A DNA stretch of 23,197 nt from CAZIVO01 sp964542765 (GTDB lineage Bacteria > Planctomycetota > UBA1135 > UBA2386), in the NCBI GenBank assembly GCA_964542765.1, contig CAZIVO010000054.1:1-23197 (forward strand), in the 5' to 3' direction. A model generated the notes under the pieces. That model did not search any database, was not told the DNA's origin, and saw only the letters and a list, made by a program, of their open reading frames with translations. Shown piece after piece: positions 1 to 6,847 of the stretch (the first letter of the stretch is position 1; every line of letters starts with the position of its first letter). The position numbers and the translations under genes were made by a program.

Positions 1-2
1 CG

Positions 3-1607
3 ATCGAGGACCACCACCCCGATCTCTCGCACATGCTTGAAAAGCGTCGGCTCGCCTTCGATGGTGTCACGCCCTCGAATGATCCCATCGAGTCTGCCCC
101 GGAGGTGAAGATCCGGGTGCCCGAGGCCATCGCGATCGAGGCGGCGAGCCCGCCAAATCTCGTGGACTTTGCCAAGCCGCCGATTGGCAAGGTAGACATC
201 GATATCCCCGCCGGAGACAGCGCTGCTGACATCGAGAAGTTGATCGAGCTGTTCCAGTTCCCTGTTCCACAAGGCAATGTTCTGGCGCGTGAGCGGTTGG
301 CGGAGATAGGAATGCCCGCAGTACCGCAGTTGATCGAGGCCCTGGGGTCCTGGGACAACAAGACATGGAACCAGGCGATGACGGTTCTCGAGATGATCGG
401 CGCTGAAAGCGCTCCCGAGATCGTTACTGCATTGTCCAGCGACCAACTCTATGTGCGATTGCATGGCCGTGAACTACTGGCGCGGATGGGCTTTCGTGAT
501 GTCCCAGATCTTGAAAGATCCTTGCGCAGAGGTTTGAGCATGTCCAACGCGATCGATCGGTCGAGCGCGATCAAGGCCTTGGCCGACCTCGGCTATGCTT
601 CCGCCGTGCCGGATTTCAGAGCGGCGCTGCGCGATCGTGATCCTGACGTTGTGCGTGTTGCGGCCATGGCGCTTGCAGAGTTTTCCGATGACTCGTCGAT
701 CGAAGAGATCAGGGTTGCGCTAAAGAATTTTACCTGGGATGAAACCCGTAGAGATCTGTCCCTGTCTCTGGCGCAACTGGGAGACGCGCAAGCGGTTTCG
801 GTTTTGATCGAGGGTCTCGATCATGGCGATGCTTTGATCCGGGAGAGCTTCTTCGAGGCCCTGTTCTCGGTGACCGGCTTGCATCAGGGCTACGACCCGA
901 TGGCACCGCGCCCCGATCGGCTCGAAGCCATCGCCGCGATCAACCGGTCCTGGGTGAGGGTTGCCGACACATTTGAGTTGCGACCGCCTCGCAAGGTGTC
1001 GCGGGAGACATACAAGGAGGTCTGGTTACACATCAAGGCTCTCGGCGGGGGCGATGGCCTGACTCCTGGCGGTGATGACGAGACCATCATGCAAAGGCTC
1101 GTCGATCTCGGAGAGAGCGCTGTGCTTGAGTTGGTCCAGGGCTTGAAGTATCCGCCTGGCTTTGCCGTGAAGCGTGCTCATATGTGCAACGTTCTCGGTC
1201 GAATCAAGAGTATGTCAGGGGTTCCCGCTCTCGTTGCGGCCCTTCGTGACCCGGTCGTCGGTGTCGGTAGCTGGGCTTGCTGGGCGTTGGGACAGATTGG
1301 CGATCGCGCCGCTCTTCCGGCGTTGCAGCGCTACGATAGCGATCTTCGGTCGATGGTCGCCGCTGATCGCGTTCCGGCTGCGGCTGGCCACCCCGAACAA
1401 CTCCTTGCGCATGCTGCTGGTGCGCGGTTGGCTTGTGGAGAAGCACGTGCTCGCACCGATCTGGCGCTGCTCCTTCTTTCCAAGGAGGGCCCGGTGCGGC
1501 TTACCGCCATACAGGCGCTCGAGCGCGCCTTTGGCGAAACCCGGGGCTACGCTTGGAATGCTCCCGCAGAAGAGCGGGAAGCTGCCGCTGCACGCTGGCT
1601 CAAGTAG
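3..1607 (+). CDS. HEAT-repeat protein, 5' end outside window
   Basis: The frame is open to the left edge and the first ATG (33) is not preceded by a stop. No signal peptide follows that ATG, so the true start is probably upstream and the gene is partial. The visible part is mostly alpha-helical HEAT / PBS-lyase-like repeats, recognisable from recurring units such as AVPQLIEAL, AVPDFRAALRDRDPDVVR, AVSVLIEGL and GVPALVAALRDPVVGVGSWA. A motif of the form G-Y-x-x-x-AP-x-x-x-R-x-x-A occurs near the middle (YDPMAPRPDR) and again at the C-terminus (YAWNAPAEER). Such repeats normally form a protein-binding solenoid; no catalytic motif is visible and the partner is unknown. It ends 16 bases from the convergent dehydrogenase gene. 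The family assignment is firm, the function is not. Confidence 0.85.
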   Translation: MEDHHPDLSHMLEKRRLAFDGVTPSNDPIESAPEVKIRVPEAIAIEAASPPNLVDFAKPPIGKVDIDIPAGDSAADIEKLIELFQFPVPQGNVLARERLAEIGMPAVPQLIEALGSWDNKTWNQAMTVLEMIGAESAPEIVTALSSDQLYVRLHGRELLARMGFRDVPDLERSLRRGLSMSNAIDRSSAIKALADLGYASAVPDFRAALRDRDPDVVRVAAMALAEFSDDSSIEEIRVALKNFTWDETRRDLSLSLAQLGDAQAVSVLIEGLDHGDALIRESFFEALFSVTGLHQGYDPMAPRPDRLEAIAAINRSWVRVADTFELRPPRKVSRETYKEVWLHIKALGGGDGLTPGGDDETIMQRLVDLGESAVLELVQGLKYPPGFAVKRAHMCNVLGRIKSMSGVPALVAALRDPVVGVGSWACWALGQIGDRAALPALQRYDSDLRSMVAADRVPAAAGHPEQLLAHAAGARLACGEARARTDLALLLLSKEGPVRLTAIQALERAFGETRGYAWNAPAEEREAAAARWLK

Positions 1608-1623
1608 GAGAGCGCCGCCGGGA

Positions 1624-2538
1624 TCAGTCTGGGTCGGGCAGTTGATCGGGTGCCGTACCTACACGAGCGGAACCATTGATCTTCTCGAGTTGGAGCAGCA
1701 GCGCACTGTGGTCGTACTCGGAGCCTCCGCTCTCTCCCAGCGTCCGGAAGAGGTCGGTCACCGCGCTGGCGAGGGGAAGTTTGATGCCGGCGTTCGTTGC
1801 GGTGGTGAGGATGTTGTCGAGGTCCTTGATCTGCATCCGGATCGGGCCGCCCGGGACAAAGTTGCGGTCGAGCATGCGACCTCCGTGCGATTGCAGGATC
1901 GGACCGTCGGCAAAACCACCGGCCAGGGCGCTGCGCACGGCGGCTGGATCGGCGCCGCCGCTGGCGGCGAGCAGGAGTGCTTCGGAAACAGCACCGATGG
2001 TCACGGCGACGATGATCTGATTGCAGAGCTTGGCGAGCTGGCCTGCACCGTGGCCTCCAACCAGCGTGGGTCGCCCGAGCAATTCGAGGAAGGGTTCGCA
2101 TCGCGTGAAGGTGCCCGGATCTCCGCCAACCATGATCGCGAGGCTGGCTTCGGCAGCTCCTTTGGGCCCGCCGGACACGGGGGCATCGAGGTGGGAGATC
2201 GTTCTGTCTCCCAAGCGCTTGGCGTGATCTCGGGCGTTGTGAGGGGCGATTGAACTCATATCGATCACACAGCCTCCCTCGGGGATTGCGTCGGCCACAC
2301 CCATGTCGAACAGAACTGTCGCGACGGCGTCGTCGTGCTCGAGCATGGTGATGACCAGTTCCGCCTGCTGCACGGCTGCGCCGGGAGTGTCAGCCAGTCT
2401 GGCGCCATGTTCGGTCAGCGCCTCGGCCTTGGCGCGAGTGCGGTTCCAGACGGTGACAGCATGGCCATCGTCGAGAAGGTGGCGAGCCATCGGCGCGCCC
2501 ATCAAGCCGGTGCCCAGAAAAGCGATGCTACTGCTCAT
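1624..2538 (-). CDS. NAD(P)-dependent 3-hydroxyisobutyrate dehydrogenase-family reductase
   Basis: 304-residue beta-hydroxyacid dehydrogenase, cytoplasmic, the usual length for the family. A Rossmann nucleotide-binding motif GTGLMG lies at residues 9-14 and an Arg follows the second strand (WNRT), which suggests NADP but does not prove it. The substrate-binding signature DAPVSGG is at 118-124, and the catalytic Lys is in GQLAKLCNQ (Lys170, Asn173). Relatives reduce 3-hydroxyisobutyrate, tartronate semialdehyde, glyoxylate or succinic semialdehyde; the sequence does not say which. I chose the ATG at 2538 because the reading frame extends 27 codons further upstream without family similarity, while this Met leads directly into the first beta-strand. 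A modest GAGG lies about 10 bases upstream. It is divergent from sulfatase A, with 168 bases between the starts. Confidence 0.9.
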   Translation of the reverse strand: MSSSIAFLGTGLMGAPMARHLLDDGHAVTVWNRTRAKAEALTEHGARLADTPGAAVQQAELVITMLEHDDAVATVLFDMGVADAIPEGGCVIDMSSIAPHNARDHAKRLGDRTISHLDAPVSGGPKGAAEASLAIMVGGDPGTFTRCEPFLELLGRPTLVGGHGAGQLAKLCNQIIVAVTIGAVSEALLLAASGGADPAAVRSALAGGFADGPILQSHGGRMLDRNFVPGGPIRMQIKDLDNILTTATNAGIKLPLASAVTDLFRTLGESGGSEYDHSALLLQLEKINGSARVGTAPDQLPDPD

Positions 2539-2697
2539 GGTTCTTGGCCTCGTTGAGGATGTTGGAGGGGAGAGATTCCTGACCCCACTGATGGTCGGCT
2601 GAGAGGTGTATCCACTCACTGCCCGATGTCATGAAATCATCCTCAATATCGATGGATGGTCTGGGGATCTCGTGCACAAAGCATAAAGTGACTCCCC

Positions 2698-2702
2698 AGG
2701 AG
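2698..2702 (+). promoter_or_regulatory. Shine-Dalgarno site of sulfatase A
   Basis: AGGAG lies 4 bases before the ATG at 2707. This is one of the clearest ribosome-binding sites in the window, where many genes lack one, and it fixes the start of sulfatase A. Confidence 0.7.
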
Positions 2703-2706
2703 TACC

Positions 2707-4179
2707 ATGAACATGCTGATTGCCGGAACCTTCCTCTTTGCCTTGGGGGCTACCCTCGTCGAGGACCCGCCGCCGCGCCCGAACGTGATTCTCGTGATGA
2801 CCGATGATCAGGGGTATGCCCCGGTTGGCCGGCACGGACACCCGTGGATTCGAACGCCGCATCTCGATGCCCTCTATGACAAGAGCACTCGCTTCACGCG
2901 TTTTTTGGTCAGCCCGACATGCTCGCCGACGCGAGCTGCCTTGATGACGGGGCGCCACCCGATGAAGAACGGCGTTACCCACACGATTCTCGAGCGTGAA
3001 CGCATGACACTCGCCGCCACCACGCTGCCGCAGGTTCTCGGCGCTGCCGGTTACACAACCGGTATTTTCGGCAAGTGGCACCTCGGCGACGAAGAGCCGT
3101 ATCAGCCGCACAACCGGGGTTTCGACGAGGCCTTCATCCATGGTGCCGGCGGCATCGGACAGGCTTACAAATGCTCCTGTGCAGATGCTCCGGGGAACAA
3201 GTACTTCGATCCGGTCATCAGGCACAACGGTTCTTTCGTGAAGACCTCGGGTTATTGCACCGACCTCTTCTTCACGGCGGCTCTGGGCTGGATGAAGAAG
3301 GTTAAAGATCAAGCCGAGCCTTTCTTCACCTACATCGTCACCAATGCGCCGCATGGCCCGTTCATCGCTCCGCCGACGAACACCAAGCGGTTCACCGATC
3401 TCGGCTTCCAGGCGAAGACCGCTGGCTTCTACGGGATGATCGAGAACATCGATGAGAATGTCGGCCGCCTCATGGCCAAGCTGGAAGAGTGGGATCTCTT
3501 CGAGGATTCGGTCGTCATTTTCATGTCCGATAATGGCATGACCGGTGGAGGCTCCGGCCGAGGCGTGGTCGGCAAGGCTCCGGACGGCACCGAGCTCAAG
3601 GCCTACAACGCTGGTATGAAGGGCCAAAAAGGAACCACCGACGAAGGTGGTGTGCGGGTACCGTTCTTCGTGCGCTGGGATGGTCGGTGGCAGGCGGGGC
3701 GCGATATCGATCGAATCGCGGCTCATATCGACATCTTACCGACCTTGGCGGGACTCGCGGGCGGGAGTCTTCCCGGTGATCAGGTGGAAGGCCGCAGCCT
3801 GCTTCCCCTGCTTGCCAATCCTGATGCCGAGTGGGCTGACCGGTATTTCTTCACCCACAAGGCCAGATGGAAGACCGGAGCTGACCCCGACGATTCCAAG
3901 TGGGGCCCCTTTGCCGTGCGCAATCAGCGTTATCGCCTGGTGGGCAACAAGAACCTCTACGACATGGTGGCGGACCCCGGTCAAGCGAACAACATCTTCG
4001 ATGATCACCCCGATCTGGTGGCGGAGATGCGCGCTGCCTACGAGGCATTCTGGAAGGAGGCGCGTCCCTTGATGGTGAACGAGGATGTGCCGATGTCTCC
4101 GGTACGCCCCTTCCACGAGCTCTACAACAAGCAAGTTGCCGCTGGTGGGATCCCTGACTGGATGCCGCCGAAGCTCTGA
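2707..4179 (+). CDS. Secreted arylsulfatase-type sulfatase (sulfatase A)
   Basis: 490-residue S1-family sulfatase (alkaline phosphatase superfamily), which hydrolyses a sulfate ester. A short hydrophobic signal-like N-terminus (about residues 3-18) suggests export. Active-site elements are in the expected order: metal ligands in MTDDQGY (Asp33, Asp34), the formylglycine site CSPTR with Cys72, GKWHLGD (Lys123, His125), NAPHGPF, and SDNG (Asp275, Asn276) followed by a Lys-containing MKGQKG loop. The Cys must be oxidised by a formylglycine-generating enzyme that is not in this window. The middle part carries several Cys (YKCSCAD, GYCTDLF) that may form disulfides outside the cytoplasm. The natural substrate cannot be read from the sequence; a sulfated sugar is more likely than an aryl sulfate. 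It is monocistronic, with a convergent stem-loop directly downstream. Confidence 0.95.
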   Translation: MNMLIAGTFLFALGATLVEDPPPRPNVILVMTDDQGYAPVGRHGHPWIRTPHLDALYDKSTRFTRFLVSPTCSPTRAALMTGRHPMKNGVTHTILERERMTLAATTLPQVLGAAGYTTGIFGKWHLGDEEPYQPHNRGFDEAFIHGAGGIGQAYKCSCADAPGNKYFDPVIRHNGSFVKTSGYCTDLFFTAALGWMKKVKDQAEPFFTYIVTNAPHGPFIAPPTNTKRFTDLGFQAKTAGFYGMIENIDENVGRLMAKLEEWDLFEDSVVIFMSDNGMTGGGSGRGVVGKAPDGTELKAYNAGMKGQKGTTDEGGVRVPFFVRWDGRWQAGRDIDRIAAHIDILPTLAGLAGGSLPGDQVEGRSLLPLLANPDAEWADRYFFTHKARWKTGADPDDSKWGPFAVRNQRYRLVGNKNLYDMVADPGQANNIFDDHPDLVAEMRAAYEAFWKEARPLMVNEDVPMSPVRPFHELYNKQVAAGGIPDWMPPKL

Positions 4180-4188
4180 CCGCTTCAT

Positions 4189-4215
4189 TCCCTGTCGCCG
4201 GATTCGCGACAGGGA
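4189..4215. terminator. Perfect inverted repeat between convergent genes
   Basis: A 10-base arm, TCCCTGTCGC, is followed by a 7-base loop and its exact complement GCGACAGGGA. It sits 9 bases after the stop of sulfatase A and 7 bases after the stop of the convergent sigma factor gene. Position and symmetry suggest a shared bidirectional terminator. Neither side has a clear T-run, so it may act as an intrinsic terminator without a U-tract or as an mRNA-stabilising hairpin. Confidence 0.55.
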
Positions 4216-4222
4216 CCTGTCT

Positions 4223-4951
4223 CTAGGTGCGGATGAACTCGGTATAGCCGTCCAGTTTTCCGCGCAGGCACGAGCGCACTTTTTGCTTGGTGCGGTGGAA
4301 CAGAACTCGCATTGATTCGGCATTGCCGTGACCGAGTTTTTCGGCGATCTCTTCGAAAGAGAAGCCGTCTTTTCGTCGGAGCAAATAGACCTGCTGAGAA
4401 TCCTTGTTGGGGACTTGCGACAGGCAATCGATCTCTGCGTCTTCGAGTTCTGTTACGCGCATGTATACGCTGGCAGGTTGAGCTTCGGGATCGTCTACGG
4501 ATTGCAGGACGTCGAGGTCTTCTTCGTCTGTTTGCTGCTGGATGACCTTGCCGCCGCCTCTCTTCTGCGCACCGTGTCGTCGCCATATACTCACGAGTTC
4601 GTTGGCTGTGGCCTTCCTGACCCAGGCCCAGAAGGCTTCGCGGTGTTCGAATTTAAGGCCCGGAAGATCCTGGAGCATGCGTGCCAGGACACCGCTGTAG
4701 AGGTCCTCGAAATCGAGGTAGGGAGGGAGGCGGTTCCGAGCAAAGCGGCGATGAAGGAAATGGTAGATCTTGTCGGAGAGTTGCGCCCACGATGCTTGCC
4801 ACTCGGGGGTGTCATCCGGTTCCTGCGCCCGGCGCACGTGTTGAATGGTGCTTCCGGGGTTGATCGTCGGCGGCGATTTTTCCGACACCTCTTCTGGACG
4901 AGGGTCTTCCGGCGGTTCTTCTGGCTTTTTGCGTCGAAAGAAAGGTGTCAC
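4223..4951 (-). CDS. ECF-type RNA polymerase sigma factor
   Basis: 242-residue sigma-70 family protein of the extracytoplasmic-function type, directing RNA polymerase to a particular promoter set. The sigma-2 region lies at about residues 58-127 (LDFEDLYSGVLARMLQDL then FWAWVRKATANELVSIWRR). The sigma-4 region lies at about 168-232 and carries the DNA-binding helix-turn-helix FSFEEIAEKLGHGNAESMR. About 55 residues precede sigma-2, beginning with a charged Pro/Glu-rich stretch (KKPEEPPEDPRPEEV), longer than a minimal ECF factor. The start is a GTG at 4951; an in-frame TGA lies about 24 bases upstream, so no much longer form is possible, but no good Shine-Dalgarno site is visible. No anti-sigma factor is next to it. 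It follows sulfatase B on the same strand after a 105-base gap, so it may be co-transcribed or have its own promoter. Confidence 0.9.
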   Translation of the reverse strand: MTPFFRRKKPEEPPEDPRPEEVSEKSPPTINPGSTIQHVRRAQEPDDTPEWQASWAQLSDKIYHFLHRRFARNRLPPYLDFEDLYSGVLARMLQDLPGLKFEHREAFWAWVRKATANELVSIWRRHGAQKRGGGKVIQQQTDEEDLDVLQSVDDPEAQPASVYMRVTELEDAEIDCLSQVPNKDSQQVYLLRRKDGFSFEEIAEKLGHGNAESMRVLFHRTKQKVRSCLRGKLDGYTEFIRT

Positions 4952-5056
4952 GGGATCAATACAGTGGACGGGCCATCATTCTACATGGCGGAGCTTCGAA
5001 GCGGGCGTGATCCTTGGATGAGGTGATGCGGTGGCGGTTGGCCCTCCGGATAGCGA

Positions 5057-6610
5057 TCATTTCTTGGAGCTTTCGTCGCGCATGAATTCCGGCGGGAAAG
5101 CGGCTGGTTTGGCGCCGGACCGCCGCCGCAAGCTGGCGCCATGGCTTTTCTTCATGCCGAAAGGGACCGTGGTTCCACCGGTTGCCTCGAGTTCCTCATG
5201 GAGCCTTTGTCGGAGTGCCCGAACTCGATCAGCGTGGTCGGGGTGGAAGATCAGGTTGTTTCTTTCCTTGGGATCTTCTTTGAGGTCGTACAGCTCGTCG
5301 ATGTCCCACACCCCGTGGTACTGGATGAATTTGTAGCGGTTGCCTCGCAAGGCAAAGACCGTGGGCGTGTGAGGGAAGTTGTATTCCCAGTAATACTCGT
5401 AGAGCAGTTGATCGCGCCATTGCTTCAGCTTGGTCTTGCCTGACAGAAGGCCCACCATGCTCTTTCCATCCATGGAGTCAGGGGTTTGCAGGCCGGCGGC
5501 TTCGAGGAAGGTTGGTCCGATGTCGATGTTTGCGACGACACCCTCGACGACGGTGTTCGGTTGGATCAAATCGGGACAACGTGCGAGCATCGGGACTCGC
5601 ATGGATTCTTCGTAGGCGTTTCGCTTGTCGATCAAGCCGTGCTCGCCCCACAGGAAGCCATTGTCGCCCATGTACAGGACAAGGGTGCTGTCGGCGAGTT
5701 TCTCCTTGCGGAGCCAGTCCATGACGCGACCGATACTGTCATCCACGGCGAGGAGGGATTCGCAGTAGTCGCGGTAGAGTTTCTCCATGTCGGTGTCGGA
5801 GTGATAGGGGAAGTCCACACCGTGCCAGCTGTTGCGCTGGTTGCGTACCCACAAGGGCTTGCCGCGGTAGTTTTCTTCGGTGTCGGCCATCGTGACCGGC
5901 GGTTGGATCTCGACCTTGGCGTAGCGGCCCTTGTGGCGTTCGGCGGGCTGGAAGTTGTGGTGAACGGCCTTGTGTGAGAGGAACAAGAAGAAGGGTTTTT
6001 GTTGAGAGCGACCGCTGAGCCACTCGATGGCGTAGTCGGTCAACTCATCGGTGATGTAGCCCTTCTGGGGCACCTTCTTTCCATTGACGTTCAGCCGCCA
6101 CTTGCGGTTGGTGGGGGGATAGTAGGTGCCCTGTCCGCGAAAACTGATCCAGTGATCGAAACCCGGGCGGGCGGCGTCGCTTTGACCACCCATGTGCCAT
6201 TTGCCGACGAAGGCCGTCTCGTAGCCGGAGCTCTGCAGATACTGGGGGAAGAAGACCGTTCCCCTGGGCGCCAGATCATTGTTGTCGACGACTTGGTGGC
6301 TGTGCACGAATTGGCCGGTCAGGATTGAGGCCCGGCTCGGTGAGCACAGGGACGTTGTCACGAAGGCGTTCTTGAGGTGGGCGCCTTCGCGCGCGAGGGC
6401 ATCCATGTGAGGGGTTTCGACGAAGGGATGTCCCATGAGTCCCATCACGTCATAGCGATGGTCATCCGAGAGGATGAAGACGATGTTGCGCGGGGTGGCT
6501 CCTTCCAGCGCTTCGAGGCAGTGGGGTGCCGGTGCCGCCTTTTGAGGGCTGACCTCCGGGCAAAGGACCATGGCTACGGCGACGAGAAGGGAGAATCGAG
6601 GACCATTCAT
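5057..6610 (-). CDS. Secreted sulfatase resembling N-acetylglucosamine-6-sulfatases (sulfatase B)
   Basis: 517-residue S1 sulfatase. An N-terminal hydrophobic segment (about residues 6-20) is a likely signal peptide. Catalytic features: ILSDDHRYD (Asp49, Asp50), the formylglycine site CSPSR with Cys89, GKWHMGG (Lys137, His139), LSHKAVHHNF, and MGDNGFLWGEHG (Asp315, Asn316, His323). The order YITDELTDYAIEWL, FLFLSHKAVH, then WHGVDFPYH resembles the mucin-desulfating / N-acetylglucosamine-6-sulfatase branch. This subfamily call is from memory of motifs and is less certain than the fold. The C-terminus ends in Lys-Lys. AAGGAA lies 7 bases before the ATG and supports the start. It lies between the BNR gene upstream (236-base gap) and the sigma factor downstream, all on the minus strand. 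Confidence 0.93.
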   Translation of the reverse strand: MNGPRFSLLVAVAMVLCPEVSPQKAAPAPHCLEALEGATPRNIVFILSDDHRYDVMGLMGHPFVETPHMDALAREGAHLKNAFVTTSLCSPSRASILTGQFVHSHQVVDNNDLAPRGTVFFPQYLQSSGYETAFVGKWHMGGQSDAARPGFDHWISFRGQGTYYPPTNRKWRLNVNGKKVPQKGYITDELTDYAIEWLSGRSQQKPFFLFLSHKAVHHNFQPAERHKGRYAKVEIQPPVTMADTEENYRGKPLWVRNQRNSWHGVDFPYHSDTDMEKLYRDYCESLLAVDDSIGRVMDWLRKEKLADSTLVLYMGDNGFLWGEHGLIDKRNAYEESMRVPMLARCPDLIQPNTVVEGVVANIDIGPTFLEAAGLQTPDSMDGKSMVGLLSGKTKLKQWRDQLLYEYYWEYNFPHTPTVFALRGNRYKFIQYHGVWDIDELYDLKEDPKERNNLIFHPDHADRVRALRQRLHEELEATGGTTVPFGMKKSHGASLRRRSGAKPAAFPPEFMRDESSKK

Positions 6611-6808
6611 GTTCAGTTCCTTGCGGTGGCGGGACGCTCGGCTTGTTGCCGTGAGAATACTGGATTGGATGCTTCATGCCTCGTGCGAGCATGCTTCTTC
6701 GCCAGCATCTTTCCGGGAGGGGGAAGCATGGTTCTGCCCTGCGGGAGGAATCAAGGCAAGCTCCGGCTGAAGCCTTTCCCCGACGACGGCCTGACCATCA
6801 GTCTCGGA

Positions 6809-6841
6809 GGCAATCCGGTCGCCAGGATCGATGGCGTTGCC
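6809..6841 (-). terminator. Imperfect stem-loop downstream of the BNR gene
   Basis: An inner stem CGCCA/TGGCG with a 7-base loop is extended by an outer GGCAA/TTGCC pair, leaving a 6-base bulge on one arm. It begins 7 bases beyond the stop of the BNR gene on the minus strand. Position fits a transcript end, but there is no T-run and the stem is bulged, so this is tentative. The rest of the 236-base gap (6611-6847) shows no gene or repeat that I can support. Confidence 0.25.
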
Positions 6842-6847
6842 CGGCCG

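Noticed and set aside
1174..2253. 359-codon plus-strand frame spanning the HEAT gene end and the dehydrogenase
   Set aside because: It crosses two convergent real genes and encodes no recognisable protein.
2629..3726. 365-codon minus-strand frame opposite sulfatase A
   Set aside because: Antisense shadow of a clear sulfatase; no conserved motif of its own.
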